From an uncultured Muribaculaceae bacterium (lineage in GTDB: Bacteria > Bacteroidota > Bacteroidia > Bacteroidales > Muribaculaceae): DNA of 64,000 bases. The stretch's first letter is position 1. The number at the start of each line of letters is the position of its first letter. This document shows, in pieces, positions 1 to 8,262 of the stretch. The stretch lies in NCBI GenBank assembly GCA_905233845.1, contig CAJOFH010000007.1:15212-79211 (forward strand), in the 5' to 3' direction. Made by a program: the position numbers and the translations under genes. Under the pieces are notes generated by a model that was not told where the DNA came from, made no database searches, and saw only the letters and a program-made list of their open reading frames with translations.

Positions 1-84
1 TGTCAACCACAAAGTTACAAAATGTCTCGCTATTTTCCAAATATTAGCCCCACTATTTTTGATAAAAACAACATATTTCCTTAT

Positions 85-96
85 CCCGAACTCGGG
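85..96. repeat. Short perfect palindrome at the 5' junction of the GLUG gene
   Basis: CCCGA-AC-TCGGG lies just where in-frame protein-like sequence begins (about 99). It may be chance or mark a junction. Confidence 0.3.
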
Positions 97-182
97 TAAC
101 ATATGCCATCGACCCAGAGCATTTCTCGGGCACAGGCACCGAAAACGACCCGTATCTCATAAAGACCGATGCAGGTTGGGGA

Positions 183-2252
183 GTGTTCTGTGACTGCTTG
201 GAGGATAACGCCACTTGGAATGGTTTCAGCGGCAAGACGGTGAAGCTGGGCGCCGATATCAGCATTGAACGCGCAGCTGGCAACGCTGGCCATGAATTTA
301 TGGGCACCTTCGATGGCGACTACCACACGCTCACTGTCAACATCACCGAGACCACTACTCAGGGTACCGCTCCCTTCCGTGAAATCAAGGGAGCCACCAT
401 CAAGAACGTGATCACTACGGGCAATGTGAATGGCACAGCTCATGCCTCGGGTCTCGTGGGCTTTGCGCGAGGCGATGCCAGTGTGACCAACACCATTGAA
501 CGATGCAAGGTGGGTGCCAATGTCACTGTCACCACTGCTGACCAGAATGGCAACTACCATTGCGGTGGTGTGGTGGGCCATGCCATCAAATCCAATCTCA
601 ACATCAGCAACACCGTGTATTGCGGTGCAATCACCAATAGCGGCAACCACGTGGGAGGTTTCCAGGGTTGGTGCGACGGCAACACGATCACCCTCAATAA
701 CTGCCTCTTCGCTGGCAGCTACTCTGGCGGAGGCGTGTTCCACCCCGTGGCAGTACGCAACAAGAACAATGCCACCACCGCCACCGTGACCAACACCTTC
801 TACACCGTGCTACCCACACAGACCGACGCGGCCTATATCGCCGCCGACGGCAAGAAGACCACAGGCAACGCCAACATTCCCATCAATCTTGGCAACCAGG
901 AAGAAGAAATAAACTTCATGACCGTGTATGAAGGCGGAATGCTCTATGACGGACTCTACTACGCTGCCCCAGCATTCTCTGTCGACGATGATTACACATA
1001 CCTCATCAACAACGCTACCGACTGGGACTACTTCTGCGATGCGTTGCAGGACAACGACACTTGGAACCGCTTCATCCACACGCCAATTAAGTTAGGCAAC
1101 GACATTACCGTTTCGAGGGTGGCAGGCAGCCCCAACCATGACTTCTGTGGCACCTTCGAAGGCAACCACAAGACTATCACGTTCAACCTCGGCACTGCCG
1201 ACAATCCCGAGTCGGGCATCTCGGCACCGTTCAGCCACACTTCGGTAGATGCTGTGATCAATGATCTCACTGTAGATGGCACCATTTACACCAGCAACGA
1301 CAATTCATCGGGATTTGTAGGCCGCGCCTTCGCAAACCTCATGATTTACAATTGCCGTTCGCATGTTACCATCCACACGTCAAACAAATTCGCTGCTGGT
1401 TTCGTGAGCTATAGCAACGACAGCACCTCCATCATCAATTGCGAGAGCAGCGTGGTCATTATCAGCAGTGTGAACGGTGACGGCACGCATGCGGGCTTCA
1501 TCGGCAGGTCGAGAGGCGCTTCAGTCAACACCATCGACGGCTGCGTGTTCAACGGCAAACTGCTGACAACCAACGGCACCACCAGCTGTGGCGGTTTCAT
1601 AGGCTGGTATAATGCTTGCGCCAACACTATCAGTAGCTGTCTATATGCCCCTGCGGCTCTCGCCGAGGGAGAGACCGCCATCACTGATGGTGCAACATTC
1701 GTCCGTTGGAACACTAGCGACACCGACCATGCTCCCACCATTGACGGCTACTACATCGAAGCGATGGGTGAAGCACAAGGCAAGCAAGCCTTCAGCATCA
1801 CTGGTGGCGAGGATGTGACCGTAACAGGAATAGAATCCGATGGCACTGAATATGACGTGAGCGGCATCACTGCCTATGGTGACGGCTTTATGCGCGACAG
1901 CGTGTTCTATGCTGGTGAAGAAGACGAGGTGCTCCTGACACTGACTTACACCGGCAATGGAGTGCTGGAGGGCTTCACAGCAAGCGCCGGCACACTCACT
2001 GGGCGTAGTAATCCCTACTGGTTTATCATGCCTGCCGAGGATGTGGTAATTTCGGCAATAGCAACTTCGGTTACAGTCCCCGGCGACGTGGATGGTGACG
2101 GAAACGTCACCGCTGGCGATGTCACAGCACTCTACAACTGGATTCTCAATAGCGATGACAGCCTTATCGTCAACGGTGACCAAGATGGCGACGGCTTTAT
2201 CACCTCAAGCGACGTCACCTTCGTCTACAATATCCTGCTGGGAAGTAAATAA
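183..2252 (+). CDS. GLUG-repeat surface protein with C-terminal dockerin-like domain; 5' end missing
   Basis: The first possible start codon in frame is GTG 183, but the frame is open back to position 66 and codons 99-182 read like mature protein (TYAIDPEHFSGTGTENDPYL), so the signal peptide region seems lost or replaced. Two long units each begin with a W-x-x-F-C-D segment and carry repeated GLUG-like motifs (SGLVGFA, CGGVVGHA, VGGFQGW, SGFVGRA, AGFIGRS, CGGFIGW). A segment near residues 570-625 resembles an InlB-type B-repeat. The end, about 630-689, has two calcium-loop dockerin-like repeats (DVDGDGNVTAGDV and DQDGDGFITSSDV). GLUG repeats are known from bacterial adhesins and secreted proteins. 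Role as a surface or complex-associated protein is inferred. Without a start it may be a pseudogene. Confidence 0.7.
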   Translation: MFCDCLEDNATWNGFSGKTVKLGADISIERAAGNAGHEFMGTFDGDYHTLTVNITETTTQGTAPFREIKGATIKNVITTGNVNGTAHASGLVGFARGDASVTNTIERCKVGANVTVTTADQNGNYHCGGVVGHAIKSNLNISNTVYCGAITNSGNHVGGFQGWCDGNTITLNNCLFAGSYSGGGVFHPVAVRNKNNATTATVTNTFYTVLPTQTDAAYIAADGKKTTGNANIPINLGNQEEEINFMTVYEGGMLYDGLYYAAPAFSVDDDYTYLINNATDWDYFCDALQDNDTWNRFIHTPIKLGNDITVSRVAGSPNHDFCGTFEGNHKTITFNLGTADNPESGISAPFSHTSVDAVINDLTVDGTIYTSNDNSSGFVGRAFANLMIYNCRSHVTIHTSNKFAAGFVSYSNDSTSIINCESSVVIISSVNGDGTHAGFIGRSRGASVNTIDGCVFNGKLLTTNGTTSCGGFIGWYNACANTISSCLYAPAALAEGETAITDGATFVRWNTSDTDHAPTIDGYYIEAMGEAQGKQAFSITGGEDVTVTGIESDGTEYDVSGITAYGDGFMRDSVFYAGEEDEVLLTLTYTGNGVLEGFTASAGTLTGRSNPYWFIMPAEDVVISAIATSVTVPGDVDGDGNVTAGDVTALYNWILNSDDSLIVNGDQDGDGFITSSDVTFVYNILLGSK

Positions 2253-2275
2253 ATCTTTGTCTTTTGCACTATAGA

Positions 2276-2312
2276 GCGGTTACCGTACTTTTGAGGTACG
2301 ATAACCGCTTTT
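2276..2312. terminator. Repeated hairpin, copy 1, downstream of the GLUG gene
   Basis: GCGGTTACCGTAC (2276-2288) pairs with GTACGATAACCGC (2296-2308) around a 7-base loop with a single C/A mismatch and is followed by TTTT. Copy 2 with the same stem, the same mismatch and nearly the same loop is at 20125-20155. It probably ends transcription, but the sequence identity of the copies also makes it a repeat family. Confidence 0.75.
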
Positions 2313-2424
2313 CTGGTGGGTTTCGGCTCGCACCATTGGTCTATGAGTTTACACACAAGCTCATAAGCATGCAGGGGTACCAGTGCGGCTCGCTTTGCTC
2401 GCAGTTTTATTCAAAAAAACGCTG

Positions 2425-2463
2425 TTTCCGTAAATTGAGCACAAATTTCCGTAAAATGGTCAC
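2425..2463 (+). promoter_or_regulatory. Tandem 18-bp direct repeat, candidate AraC operator
   Basis: TTTCCGTAAATTGAGCAC (2425-2442) and TTTCCGTAAAATGGTCAC (2446-2463) agree at 15 of 18 positions and are 21 bp apart, two helical turns. The second copy ends two bases before the predicted -33 element. This is the layout expected for an AraC-family activator, and an AraC gene lies at the far end of the unit. Confidence 0.6.
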
Positions 2464-2464
2464 A

Positions 2465-2493
2465 TTGTTGAGAAGGGATTGTCTATAATTTTG
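2465..2493 (+). promoter_or_regulatory. Promoter of the cyclophilin-flavodoxin/hydrolase unit
   Basis: TTG (2465-2467), 18-base spacer and TAATTTTG (2486-2493) fit the Bacteroidetes housekeeping promoter. The leader to the ATG at 2537 would be about 35 bases. Confidence 0.7.
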
Positions 2494-2536
2494 CAGTCGA
2501 TAAAGCATCCCGTGAAATCAACTAATAAATAAGAAA

Positions 2537-3655
2537 ATGAAAAACTTCACCAAAACATTTTTGATTGTAGTCGCAATGCTTTTAAGTGGCTGCTCAGACG
2601 ACAACAACGACGCAATGGCTCAGAACACTATGACACAAAAGATGTACATCACGATTGACGGTGTGTCGCAATCGGTAACCCTCTACGACAATGCTGCAAC
2701 ACAGGCACTTGTCGCCAAGTTGCAAGACGGTGCAGTCACCGTTACCCTTAACTCGAGTGGCGGTTTCGAGATTTGGGGCCCATTGGGCTTCTCGCTGCCT
2801 ACGAGCAACGAGCAGATCACCGCACAACCTGGCGATGTGATTCTCTACAACGGCAGCAACATCTGCCTAATGTATGGCACCAACTCATGGAGTTACACTC
2901 GTCTAGGCAAGATTGACGGATTGAGTGCGAGCGAACTTGAGACATTCCTCAAGGCTGGTCAGAGCAATATCAGCGTCACGTTGTCTCTAACCCCTTCTAG
3001 CATTCCTTCAAACAACAACACACTTGTGGTGTATTACAGCTATACTGGAAACTGCCGCGAGATTGTACAAACGTTGACCTCGCAGATTCAAGCTGATGTT
3101 GTTGAGATCCAGACCGTAGCCGAGAATCAGGACTATAATGCCAACGGCTATCAGCTGGGGCAAGACCTGCTTGATGCCATCAACGCTAATCCTGAATGTG
3201 TCGACAGCTATCCTCCCATCAAACCTGTCCTCAGGGATGCGGAAAACTACGAAAACATAATCTTTGTGACACCGCTTTGGCACTCGCAGATGGCGGCTCC
3301 TGCACAGACCTACCTGTTCATAAACCGCGAGAAACTTGCCGGGAAGAAATTCGGGATGATAGTGTCTAGTTGGAGCAGCGGCATCAGCACTGTGGTTGCC
3401 AATGCCAACCGCCTTGTTCCCGATGTGCAATGGATGGGTGAGTCGCTGTGGATTAACCACAACAATCATGCCAACCGCGCAACACTCATTGAAAACTGGC
3501 TTGAGGACATACACTATGAAGATATCAGCACCATTGTCAGGATTATCTCAAGCGACCAGAAAAACTCAGGCGAAATCTACAATCTGAATGGTCAGCGAGT
3601 TATCAATCCTTCTCATGGCATTTACATCAAAAACGGCAAAAAAGTAATACTATAA
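2537..3655 (+). CDS. Secreted lipoprotein: cyclophilin-like domain fused to flavodoxin, Por-like C-terminus
   Basis: Residues 1-19 form a lipoprotein signal (LLSGCS). Residues 33-150 (MYITIDG start, GDVILYNG and IGRLGKIDG-type strand endings) resemble the cyclophilin-like fold found in Bacteroidetes proteins. Residues 155-335 are a flavodoxin: the FMN phosphate loop is YYSYTGNCREI, followed by FVTPLWHSQMAAP. The last 40 residues (IYNLNGQRV then GIYIKNGKKV) look like the short C-terminal sorting module of Bacteroidales secreted proteins. Both folds occur separately in reductase-type gene sets; having them in one exported polypeptide is unusual. The next gene starts 3 bases after the stop, so they are co-transcribed. 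Redox partner and substrate are unknown. Confidence 0.8.
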   Translation: MKNFTKTFLIVVAMLLSGCSDDNNDAMAQNTMTQKMYITIDGVSQSVTLYDNAATQALVAKLQDGAVTVTLNSSGGFEIWGPLGFSLPTSNEQITAQPGDVILYNGSNICLMYGTNSWSYTRLGKIDGLSASELETFLKAGQSNISVTLSLTPSSIPSNNNTLVVYYSYTGNCREIVQTLTSQIQADVVEIQTVAENQDYNANGYQLGQDLLDAINANPECVDSYPPIKPVLRDAENYENIIFVTPLWHSQMAAPAQTYLFINREKLAGKKFGMIVSSWSSGISTVVANANRLVPDVQWMGESLWINHNNHANRATLIENWLEDIHYEDISTIVRIISSDQKNSGEIYNLNGQRVINPSHGIYIKNGKKVIL

Positions 3656-3658
3656 AAT

Positions 3659-4741
3659 ATGAAGAAAATAATATTAATGCTGGTACTGGGCTTCATGCTC
3701 GTTTCCTGCAACCAGAACCAACAAAATGACGAGAGTATGACAACACTGCAATTAACTCAGGAGTGGGACAAGACGTTCCCCAAGAGTGACAAAGTGGACC
3801 ACAAGAAGGTCACGTTCAAGAACCGTTACGGCATCGAACTCGCTGCCGACATGTACACGCCGAAGAATGCCGAGGGCAAGTTGGCAGCTATCGCCGTGAG
3901 TGGTCCCTTCGGTGCTGTGAAGGAACAGTCGAGCGGACTCTATGCACAGACGATGGCAGAGCGCGGCTTCCTGACCATCGCCTTTGACCCGTCGTTCACG
4001 GGTGAGAGCGGTGGCGAGCCGCGCCGCATGGCTTCGCCCGACATCAATACGGAGGACTTCCTCGCAGCCGTCGATTTCCTCAGCGTGCAGGAGAACGTCA
4101 ATCCTGAGCGCATCGGCATCATCGGCATCTGCGGTTTCGGCGGCATGGCTGTGAATGCGGCCGCTCTCGATCCACGCATCAAGGCAACGGTCGCTTCGAC
4201 GATGTACGACATGAGTAAGGTGAATGTGGAGGGCTACTTCAAGAGTGAGGACACCAAGGAGCAGCGCATCGATAAACGCAAGGCGCTTGCGTCCCAGCGC
4301 ACCGAGGACTTCAAGAGTGGCACTTACAAACGTGCCGGTGGTGTCATCGACCCGCTGCCCGATGACGCGCCTTTCTTTGTAAAAGACTACTATGACTATT
4401 ACAAGACCAAACGCGGTTATCACGAGCGCAGCGGGAACAGCAATGACGGCTGGAACGTCGTTGGCTGCCAGTCGTTCCTCAACCAGCCGCTGCTGGCTTG
4501 GGCCCACGAAATAGAAACTCCCGTGCTGCTTATCCACGGCGAGAAAGCCCACTCGCGCTACTTCAGCGAGTACGCCTTTGAGAAGATGACCGGTGTTCAC
4601 GTCGAGGGCGAGAGCAAGACTGTTGGCAACAAGGAAATTTTGATTATTCCTGGTGCTGTCCACACCGACCTCTACGACGACAAGAACAGCAAGATACCAT
4701 ACGATAAGATTGAGACCTTCTTTCGCGAACACCTACGATGA
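3659..4741 (+). CDS. Alpha/beta hydrolase lipoprotein
   Basis: A lipoprotein signal ends at C17 (LVSCNQ). The body is an alpha/beta hydrolase of the dienelactone-hydrolase/peptidase-like kind: oxyanion strand around IAVSGPFG (78-85), nucleophile elbow GICGFGG (156-162) in which C158 rather than a serine is the only obvious nucleophile, and a C-terminal acid/His region with PGAVHTDLYDD giving H335. Substrate is unknown. It follows the cyclophilin-flavodoxin gene by 3 bases. Its 3' end overlaps the convergent AraC gene by 9 bases. The serine-less elbow deserves care: the protein could act through cysteine, or be inactive. Confidence 0.8.
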   Translation: MKKIILMLVLGFMLVSCNQNQQNDESMTTLQLTQEWDKTFPKSDKVDHKKVTFKNRYGIELAADMYTPKNAEGKLAAIAVSGPFGAVKEQSSGLYAQTMAERGFLTIAFDPSFTGESGGEPRRMASPDINTEDFLAAVDFLSVQENVNPERIGIIGICGFGGMAVNAAALDPRIKATVASTMYDMSKVNVEGYFKSEDTKEQRIDKRKALASQRTEDFKSGTYKRAGGVIDPLPDDAPFFVKDYYDYYKTKRGYHERSGNSNDGWNVVGCQSFLNQPLLAWAHEIETPVLLIHGEKAHSRYFSEYAFEKMTGVHVEGESKTVGNKEILIIPGAVHTDLYDDKNSKIPYDKIETFFREHLR

Positions 4742-5554
4742 CCTTGGCTGCAGACTCTGGCGGAAGGCGCTTGGCGACTGGCCGAGGTGCTTGGTGCAGT
4801 AGCGGCTGAAGTAGGAAAGCGAGGCAAAATTCATGCGCTCGGCTATCTGCGTGAGCGAGAGGCGTTCGTCGCTCAACAAATCTTTCAGTATGGGCACAGT
4901 GGCACGGTCTATATACGATGTGACGCTGTGCCCTGTCAGTCGCTTTATGGTGGCCGAGAGGTACTTGGGCGACACGTTCAGGCTTTCAGCATAATAGTTC
5001 ACGCTGCGCTCGGTGCTGCTCACTCCAGTCGATAGCAGTTCCATGAGCGATTTAACGATATAGCCCGTGCGGTCGCTGTGCTCGCTTGTGGTGTCGCGTT
5101 GCGAATGCGATTCAAAGATGTCATACATCATGGTCAGGCACAGGCTCCCCATCATTTCACGGTAAAACATGGCCTGCCGGTTTTCCATGCGCTCTCTCAG
5201 CCGGTGGAAATCGTCAAGGATGCGCACTGCGTGCTCTTCACTGAGCGGTATCACTGGATTGTGGTTAAGGCTAATGCTGCCACCAATGCTATAGTTATTT
5301 GATGGCAACTGGTTTTGAAGGAACTTGTAGTCGGCGGCAAACCACTCCACTTTCATGTCGGGATGAGCAGCCAAGTTACGAGCACGGTGAGGAAATGGCA
5401 TCACTACCAGATCATTCTTCACGATGTGGTAGCAGTGCTCGTTAAATACAAAACTTCCTTCGCCCTCTAGGCACAGCATGTGCATGCAAGTGTGCTTGAG
5501 CTCGGGAGCATTCATGCCATAAAAATCTTCCGAGAAAAGAAAATCCACCTTCAT
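4733..5554 (-). CDS. AraC-family transcriptional regulator
   Basis: The N-terminal half (about 1-150) is a cupin-like sensor domain (GEGSFVFNEHCYHIVKNDLVVMPF-type strands). The C-terminal 100 residues hold the double helix-turn-helix of AraC proteins (SPKYLSATIKRLTG; SLTQIAERMNFASLSYFSRYC; GQSPSAFRQS). The frame could begin at TTG 5575, but a -7 element on the same strand (5573-5580) overlaps that codon, so ATG 5554 (MKVDFLF) is preferred. It is convergent with and overlaps the hydrolase gene, and the 18-bp repeat at 2425 is its most natural target; that link is inferred. Confidence 0.88.
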   Translation of the reverse strand: MKVDFLFSEDFYGMNAPELKHTCMHMLCLEGEGSFVFNEHCYHIVKNDLVVMPFPHRARNLAAHPDMKVEWFAADYKFLQNQLPSNNYSIGGSISLNHNPVIPLSEEHAVRILDDFHRLRERMENRQAMFYREMMGSLCLTMMYDIFESHSQRDTTSEHSDRTGYIVKSLMELLSTGVSSTERSVNYYAESLNVSPKYLSATIKRLTGHSVTSYIDRATVPILKDLLSDERLSLTQIAERMNFASLSYFSRYCTKHLGQSPSAFRQSLQPRSS

Positions 5555-5572
5555 ATCGTTTATCGTTTGTTG

Positions 5573-5580
5573 CAAAAATA
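5573..5580 (-). promoter_or_regulatory. -7 element of the AraC gene
   Basis: TATTTTTG read on the minus strand, about 19 bases upstream of ATG 5554, giving a very short leader. It decides the start codon. Confidence 0.5.
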
Positions 5581-5644
5581 CTCATTTATTTTATATTTAA
5601 ACGAACGATTTGACAAAAAAGCTTAAATTAGCATATTTACACGA

Positions 5645-7606
5645 TCAATTAGATTCAAACACATAGCCAAAACCTGTTCGGCTGACGATGTTTTGTGCGT
5701 ATGGCCCCAGTTTCTTGCGTAAGCGGGTTATGTTAACGTTGACAGTGCGATCAGATACTACAACTCCGGACCATACGCTGTCCATTAGTTGCTTGCGCGA
5801 GAGTACTTTACTACGGTTTGCAAGAAGCAGATGGAGCAGTGCAAACTCTGTTGGGGTAAGGCTTACAGGATTTCCATCAACTGTAATTGTCTTCTTGTCG
5901 AGGTTCATATTTAGTCCGTTATAGCTGATCAGACGTTTACCAAGACGGGCCTCAACAATATTCATCACATAGTCGCTAATCTTCTCGCATTCGGCCACTA
6001 TGTCATTGTAGAAAGTTCCAAGGGCATAGGAGAACTTGTTAGAATTGACTGCTATTATGGTGTCGGCCCTGAGTTGACTACGTAGCTCATTAATATCGCT
6101 TTCAATGGCGCGAGAGTCAGTTATCGAGATGTCTTTGTTGCGCCCGCTCACCACCACAATCATCTCGGCAATTGCCTCATTCACCAGTCGCAGCATGTCG
6201 TGCAGTCGCACATATTGCTCGGCTGTGAAATCCTCTTTGTGCTCCCGCAGATGACTCACTGTGCGACCTGTCTTGTAACAGGAGTCGCCTATAGACTCCA
6301 ACTCGCATATCTGACGCAGCATTACACGGGTCTTATCCTTTGTTTCGTCCGATAGGTGCTCATTGCCCACTAGCTCTAGATAGTTGGCTATCTCAATCTC
6401 CATATTGTCGGCAATGGTCTCATAGCGCTCGATACGGGCGTACTGGCTCTCAAACTCTTTCTTATCTCGCTCGTCGATAAGTGCACAGACCATACCAAAC
6501 ATACGGTGCATGCGCTCGGCAAAATGCACAATCTCCTTCTGCGCTTGCAGCACGGCTATCTCGGGAGTTTGTATCACACCTCTGCTGATGTAATGCACCG
6601 TAGTGGGCAGTTTGACTACAGATTTATTGTCGGGCAGAAGTTTGCATACGAGCCACTCCATCTGCGGTATCAGCCCTATGAGCAATGCGGTGTTGAGTAC
6701 ATTGAAACACGTGTGGAACATGGCTAGCACTACGGGGATGCGCACTACCTGACCTGTCTGCGATGGAAGAAAGCCCACAATGCTGCACACCATATCAACA
6801 AAGGGATAGAACACAGCGAGCATCCAGATGACGCCAAACACGTTGAAAAGCAGGTGGGCCAATGCAGCGCGTCGTGCCTCGATGCCTGCCCCCAGCGCTG
6901 CTAGATTGGCTGTGGTCGTAGTACCTATATTCTCGCCCATGACCAAAGCGATGCCCATATAGATGGGCAGCACGCCTGTGGAGCAAAGCAGGATGGTGAT
7001 GGCCATCACCGCTGCTGATGACTGCACGATACAGGTGATAATTGTACCTGCTGCCAGGAAAATCAGGATTGTGAGATAGCTGTCTGTGTCAAATGAGGCA
7101 AAGAAGTTGACAACATTAGCATTATGAGCCAGATCCATATCGCGCCCCACACTGCTCAACATGACTAGCGACCAGAACAGGAAGCCCAGTCCGAACAGCA
7201 GATCGCCTGCCACGCGATGACGCTTTTTGTAGATGAGCACCATACCTATGAGAAAGGCTGGAAACACCACAACCGTCAAGTCGAGATTGTAGCCTAGCGA
7301 CATAATCCATGCTGTGAGTGTGGTGCCAATGTTGGCACCCATAATAACCGATATGGCTTGAGCCAGCGTGAGCAACCCAGCTGATACAAACGAGACAGTC
7401 ATCACTGTGGTGGCCGACGATGACTGCACCGCACATGTCACAATCGTACCAGTTAGCATGCCCATGAAGCGGTTACCTGTCATTCGGGCCAATATGTTTC
7501 TCAAACTTGGTCCTGCCATCTTCTGCAAGGCATCGCTCATGGTCTTCATGCCATAGATAAGCAATGCCAGCGAGCCAAGCAATCTAAAAAACAATATTAT
7601 ATTCAT
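5645..7606 (-). CDS. Na/Pi cotransporter-PhoU protein fused to an OmpR/PhoB-type DNA-binding domain
   Basis: Residues 1-320 are a type II Na/phosphate cotransporter with its inverted duplication: QSSSATT (61-67) and QSSAAVM (195-201), GANIGTT (90-96) and GENIGTT (224-230), and about eight membrane segments. Residues 350-555 are a PhoU-like helical bundle. Residues 565-652 are a winged-helix effector domain: TPTEFALLHLLL (584-595), recognition helix DRTVNVNITRLRKKL (619-633) and wing RTGFGYVF (643-650). The first two parts are a standard bacterial pairing; the third is normally found in response regulators or in CadC/ToxR-type membrane activators. The reading frame is continuous with no sign of a frameshift. 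It is monocistronic with its own promoter. I infer phosphate transport or sensing coupled to gene control by a membrane-bound factor. Confidence 0.88.
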   Translation of the reverse strand: MNIILFFRLLGSLALLIYGMKTMSDALQKMAGPSLRNILARMTGNRFMGMLTGTIVTCAVQSSSATTVMTVSFVSAGLLTLAQAISVIMGANIGTTLTAWIMSLGYNLDLTVVVFPAFLIGMVLIYKKRHRVAGDLLFGLGFLFWSLVMLSSVGRDMDLAHNANVVNFFASFDTDSYLTILIFLAAGTIITCIVQSSAAVMAITILLCSTGVLPIYMGIALVMGENIGTTTTANLAALGAGIEARRAALAHLLFNVFGVIWMLAVFYPFVDMVCSIVGFLPSQTGQVVRIPVVLAMFHTCFNVLNTALLIGLIPQMEWLVCKLLPDNKSVVKLPTTVHYISRGVIQTPEIAVLQAQKEIVHFAERMHRMFGMVCALIDERDKKEFESQYARIERYETIADNMEIEIANYLELVGNEHLSDETKDKTRVMLRQICELESIGDSCYKTGRTVSHLREHKEDFTAEQYVRLHDMLRLVNEAIAEMIVVVSGRNKDISITDSRAIESDINELRSQLRADTIIAVNSNKFSYALGTFYNDIVAECEKISDYVMNIVEARLGKRLISYNGLNMNLDKKTITVDGNPVSLTPTEFALLHLLLANRSKVLSRKQLMDSVWSGVVVSDRTVNVNITRLRKKLGPYAQNIVSRTGFGYVFESN

Positions 7607-7629
7607 CTCTTTATGTTTTTATTGCGCTG

Positions 7630-7637
7630 CAAAGATA
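7630..7637 (-). promoter_or_regulatory. -7 element of the Na/Pi cotransporter fusion gene
   Basis: TATCTTTG on the minus strand, 24 bases upstream of the start codon at 7606. Confidence 0.65.
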
Positions 7638-7716
7638 CAAACAACAATATCATATGGACGATAGAATGCTGGTTACAATTTGGCTACATTTCTATTGGAC
7701 ACACTTGTTTTTATGT

Positions 7717-7754
7717 TTTTTGTGTAAAAAGTGAAAATTATGGTGCTTTTTGTG
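7717..7754 (+). promoter_or_regulatory. Spaced direct repeat upstream of the oxidoreductase operon
   Basis: TTTTTGTG occurs at 7717-7724 and again at 7747-7754, 30 bp apart (about three helical turns), upstream of the -7 element at 7780. It could be the binding site of the AraC protein encoded at the end of the operon. Confidence 0.4.
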
Positions 7755-7779
7755 AAACTTTTAAGTCAAAAAACAGTAG

Positions 7780-7787
7780 TAATTTTG
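7780..7787 (+). promoter_or_regulatory. -7 element of the oxidoreductase operon
   Basis: TAATTTTG followed by CAG, 29 bases before ATG 7817. No good -33 element sits at the usual distance, which suits an activator-dependent promoter. Confidence 0.6.
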
Positions 7788-7816
7788 CAGTGTCAAACTT
7801 TTAAAAGAGAATAACA

Positions 7817-8251
7817 ATGGATTTCAGAATGCAAGACCGCATGGAGTTGAAGGCTTTAGTAGATTTCTATGCAACCGAGAGTGATAAGAACAATCAGGAC
7901 TGCTACGTTGAGATTTTCCGCCCTGACATCAAGCTTGATGTTTACTTTGGTGAAACTCTGGGAATGCAGGCTCGCGACGTGCAGGACATGATTAAGCAGT
8001 ACAAAGCATTTGGCGCAGCCAAAGTGTCGTTCCACATGAATGGACAGCAGAACGTTGAGTTCGTTGACGAGACTCACGCCACAGGCACTTGTTATGCTTT
8101 GGCCACATTGGTGACTGAGCAGGAAGGTAAAGACGTGCTCACTACCCATGCAGTGCGTTACTATGACAAGTATGTGAAAATTGACGGCCGCTGGTGGATT
8201 AGCGAGCGTGAACAGCACTTCGAGTGGTCAACAAATCAAAGTTTAGGATAA
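7817..8251 (+). CDS. SnoaL-like (NTF2-fold) protein, first gene of the operon
   Basis: A 144-residue single-domain protein of the SnoaL-like/NTF2 fold: an N-terminal helix (RMELKALVDFYATESD), the pattern YVEIFRPDIKLDVYFG, and a C-terminal sheet ending in RYYDKYVKIDGRWWISERE. Members bind or isomerise small hydrophobic molecules, or act as enzymes such as polyketide cyclases. No signal peptide is seen, so it is cytoplasmic. The next gene begins 11 bases later. It leads an operon of reductases; the substrate cannot be told. Confidence 0.82.
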   Translation: MDFRMQDRMELKALVDFYATESDKNNQDCYVEIFRPDIKLDVYFGETLGMQARDVQDMIKQYKAFGAAKVSFHMNGQQNVEFVDETHATGTCYALATLVTEQEGKDVLTTHAVRYYDKYVKIDGRWWISEREQHFEWSTNQSLG

Positions 8252-8262
8252 AGAGTTTGACC

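Noticed and set aside
3752-4732. Long minus-strand frame (326 codons) opposite the alpha/beta hydrolase
   Set aside because: Shadow of a strongly coding gene with clear motifs; no start context or recognisable protein sequence.
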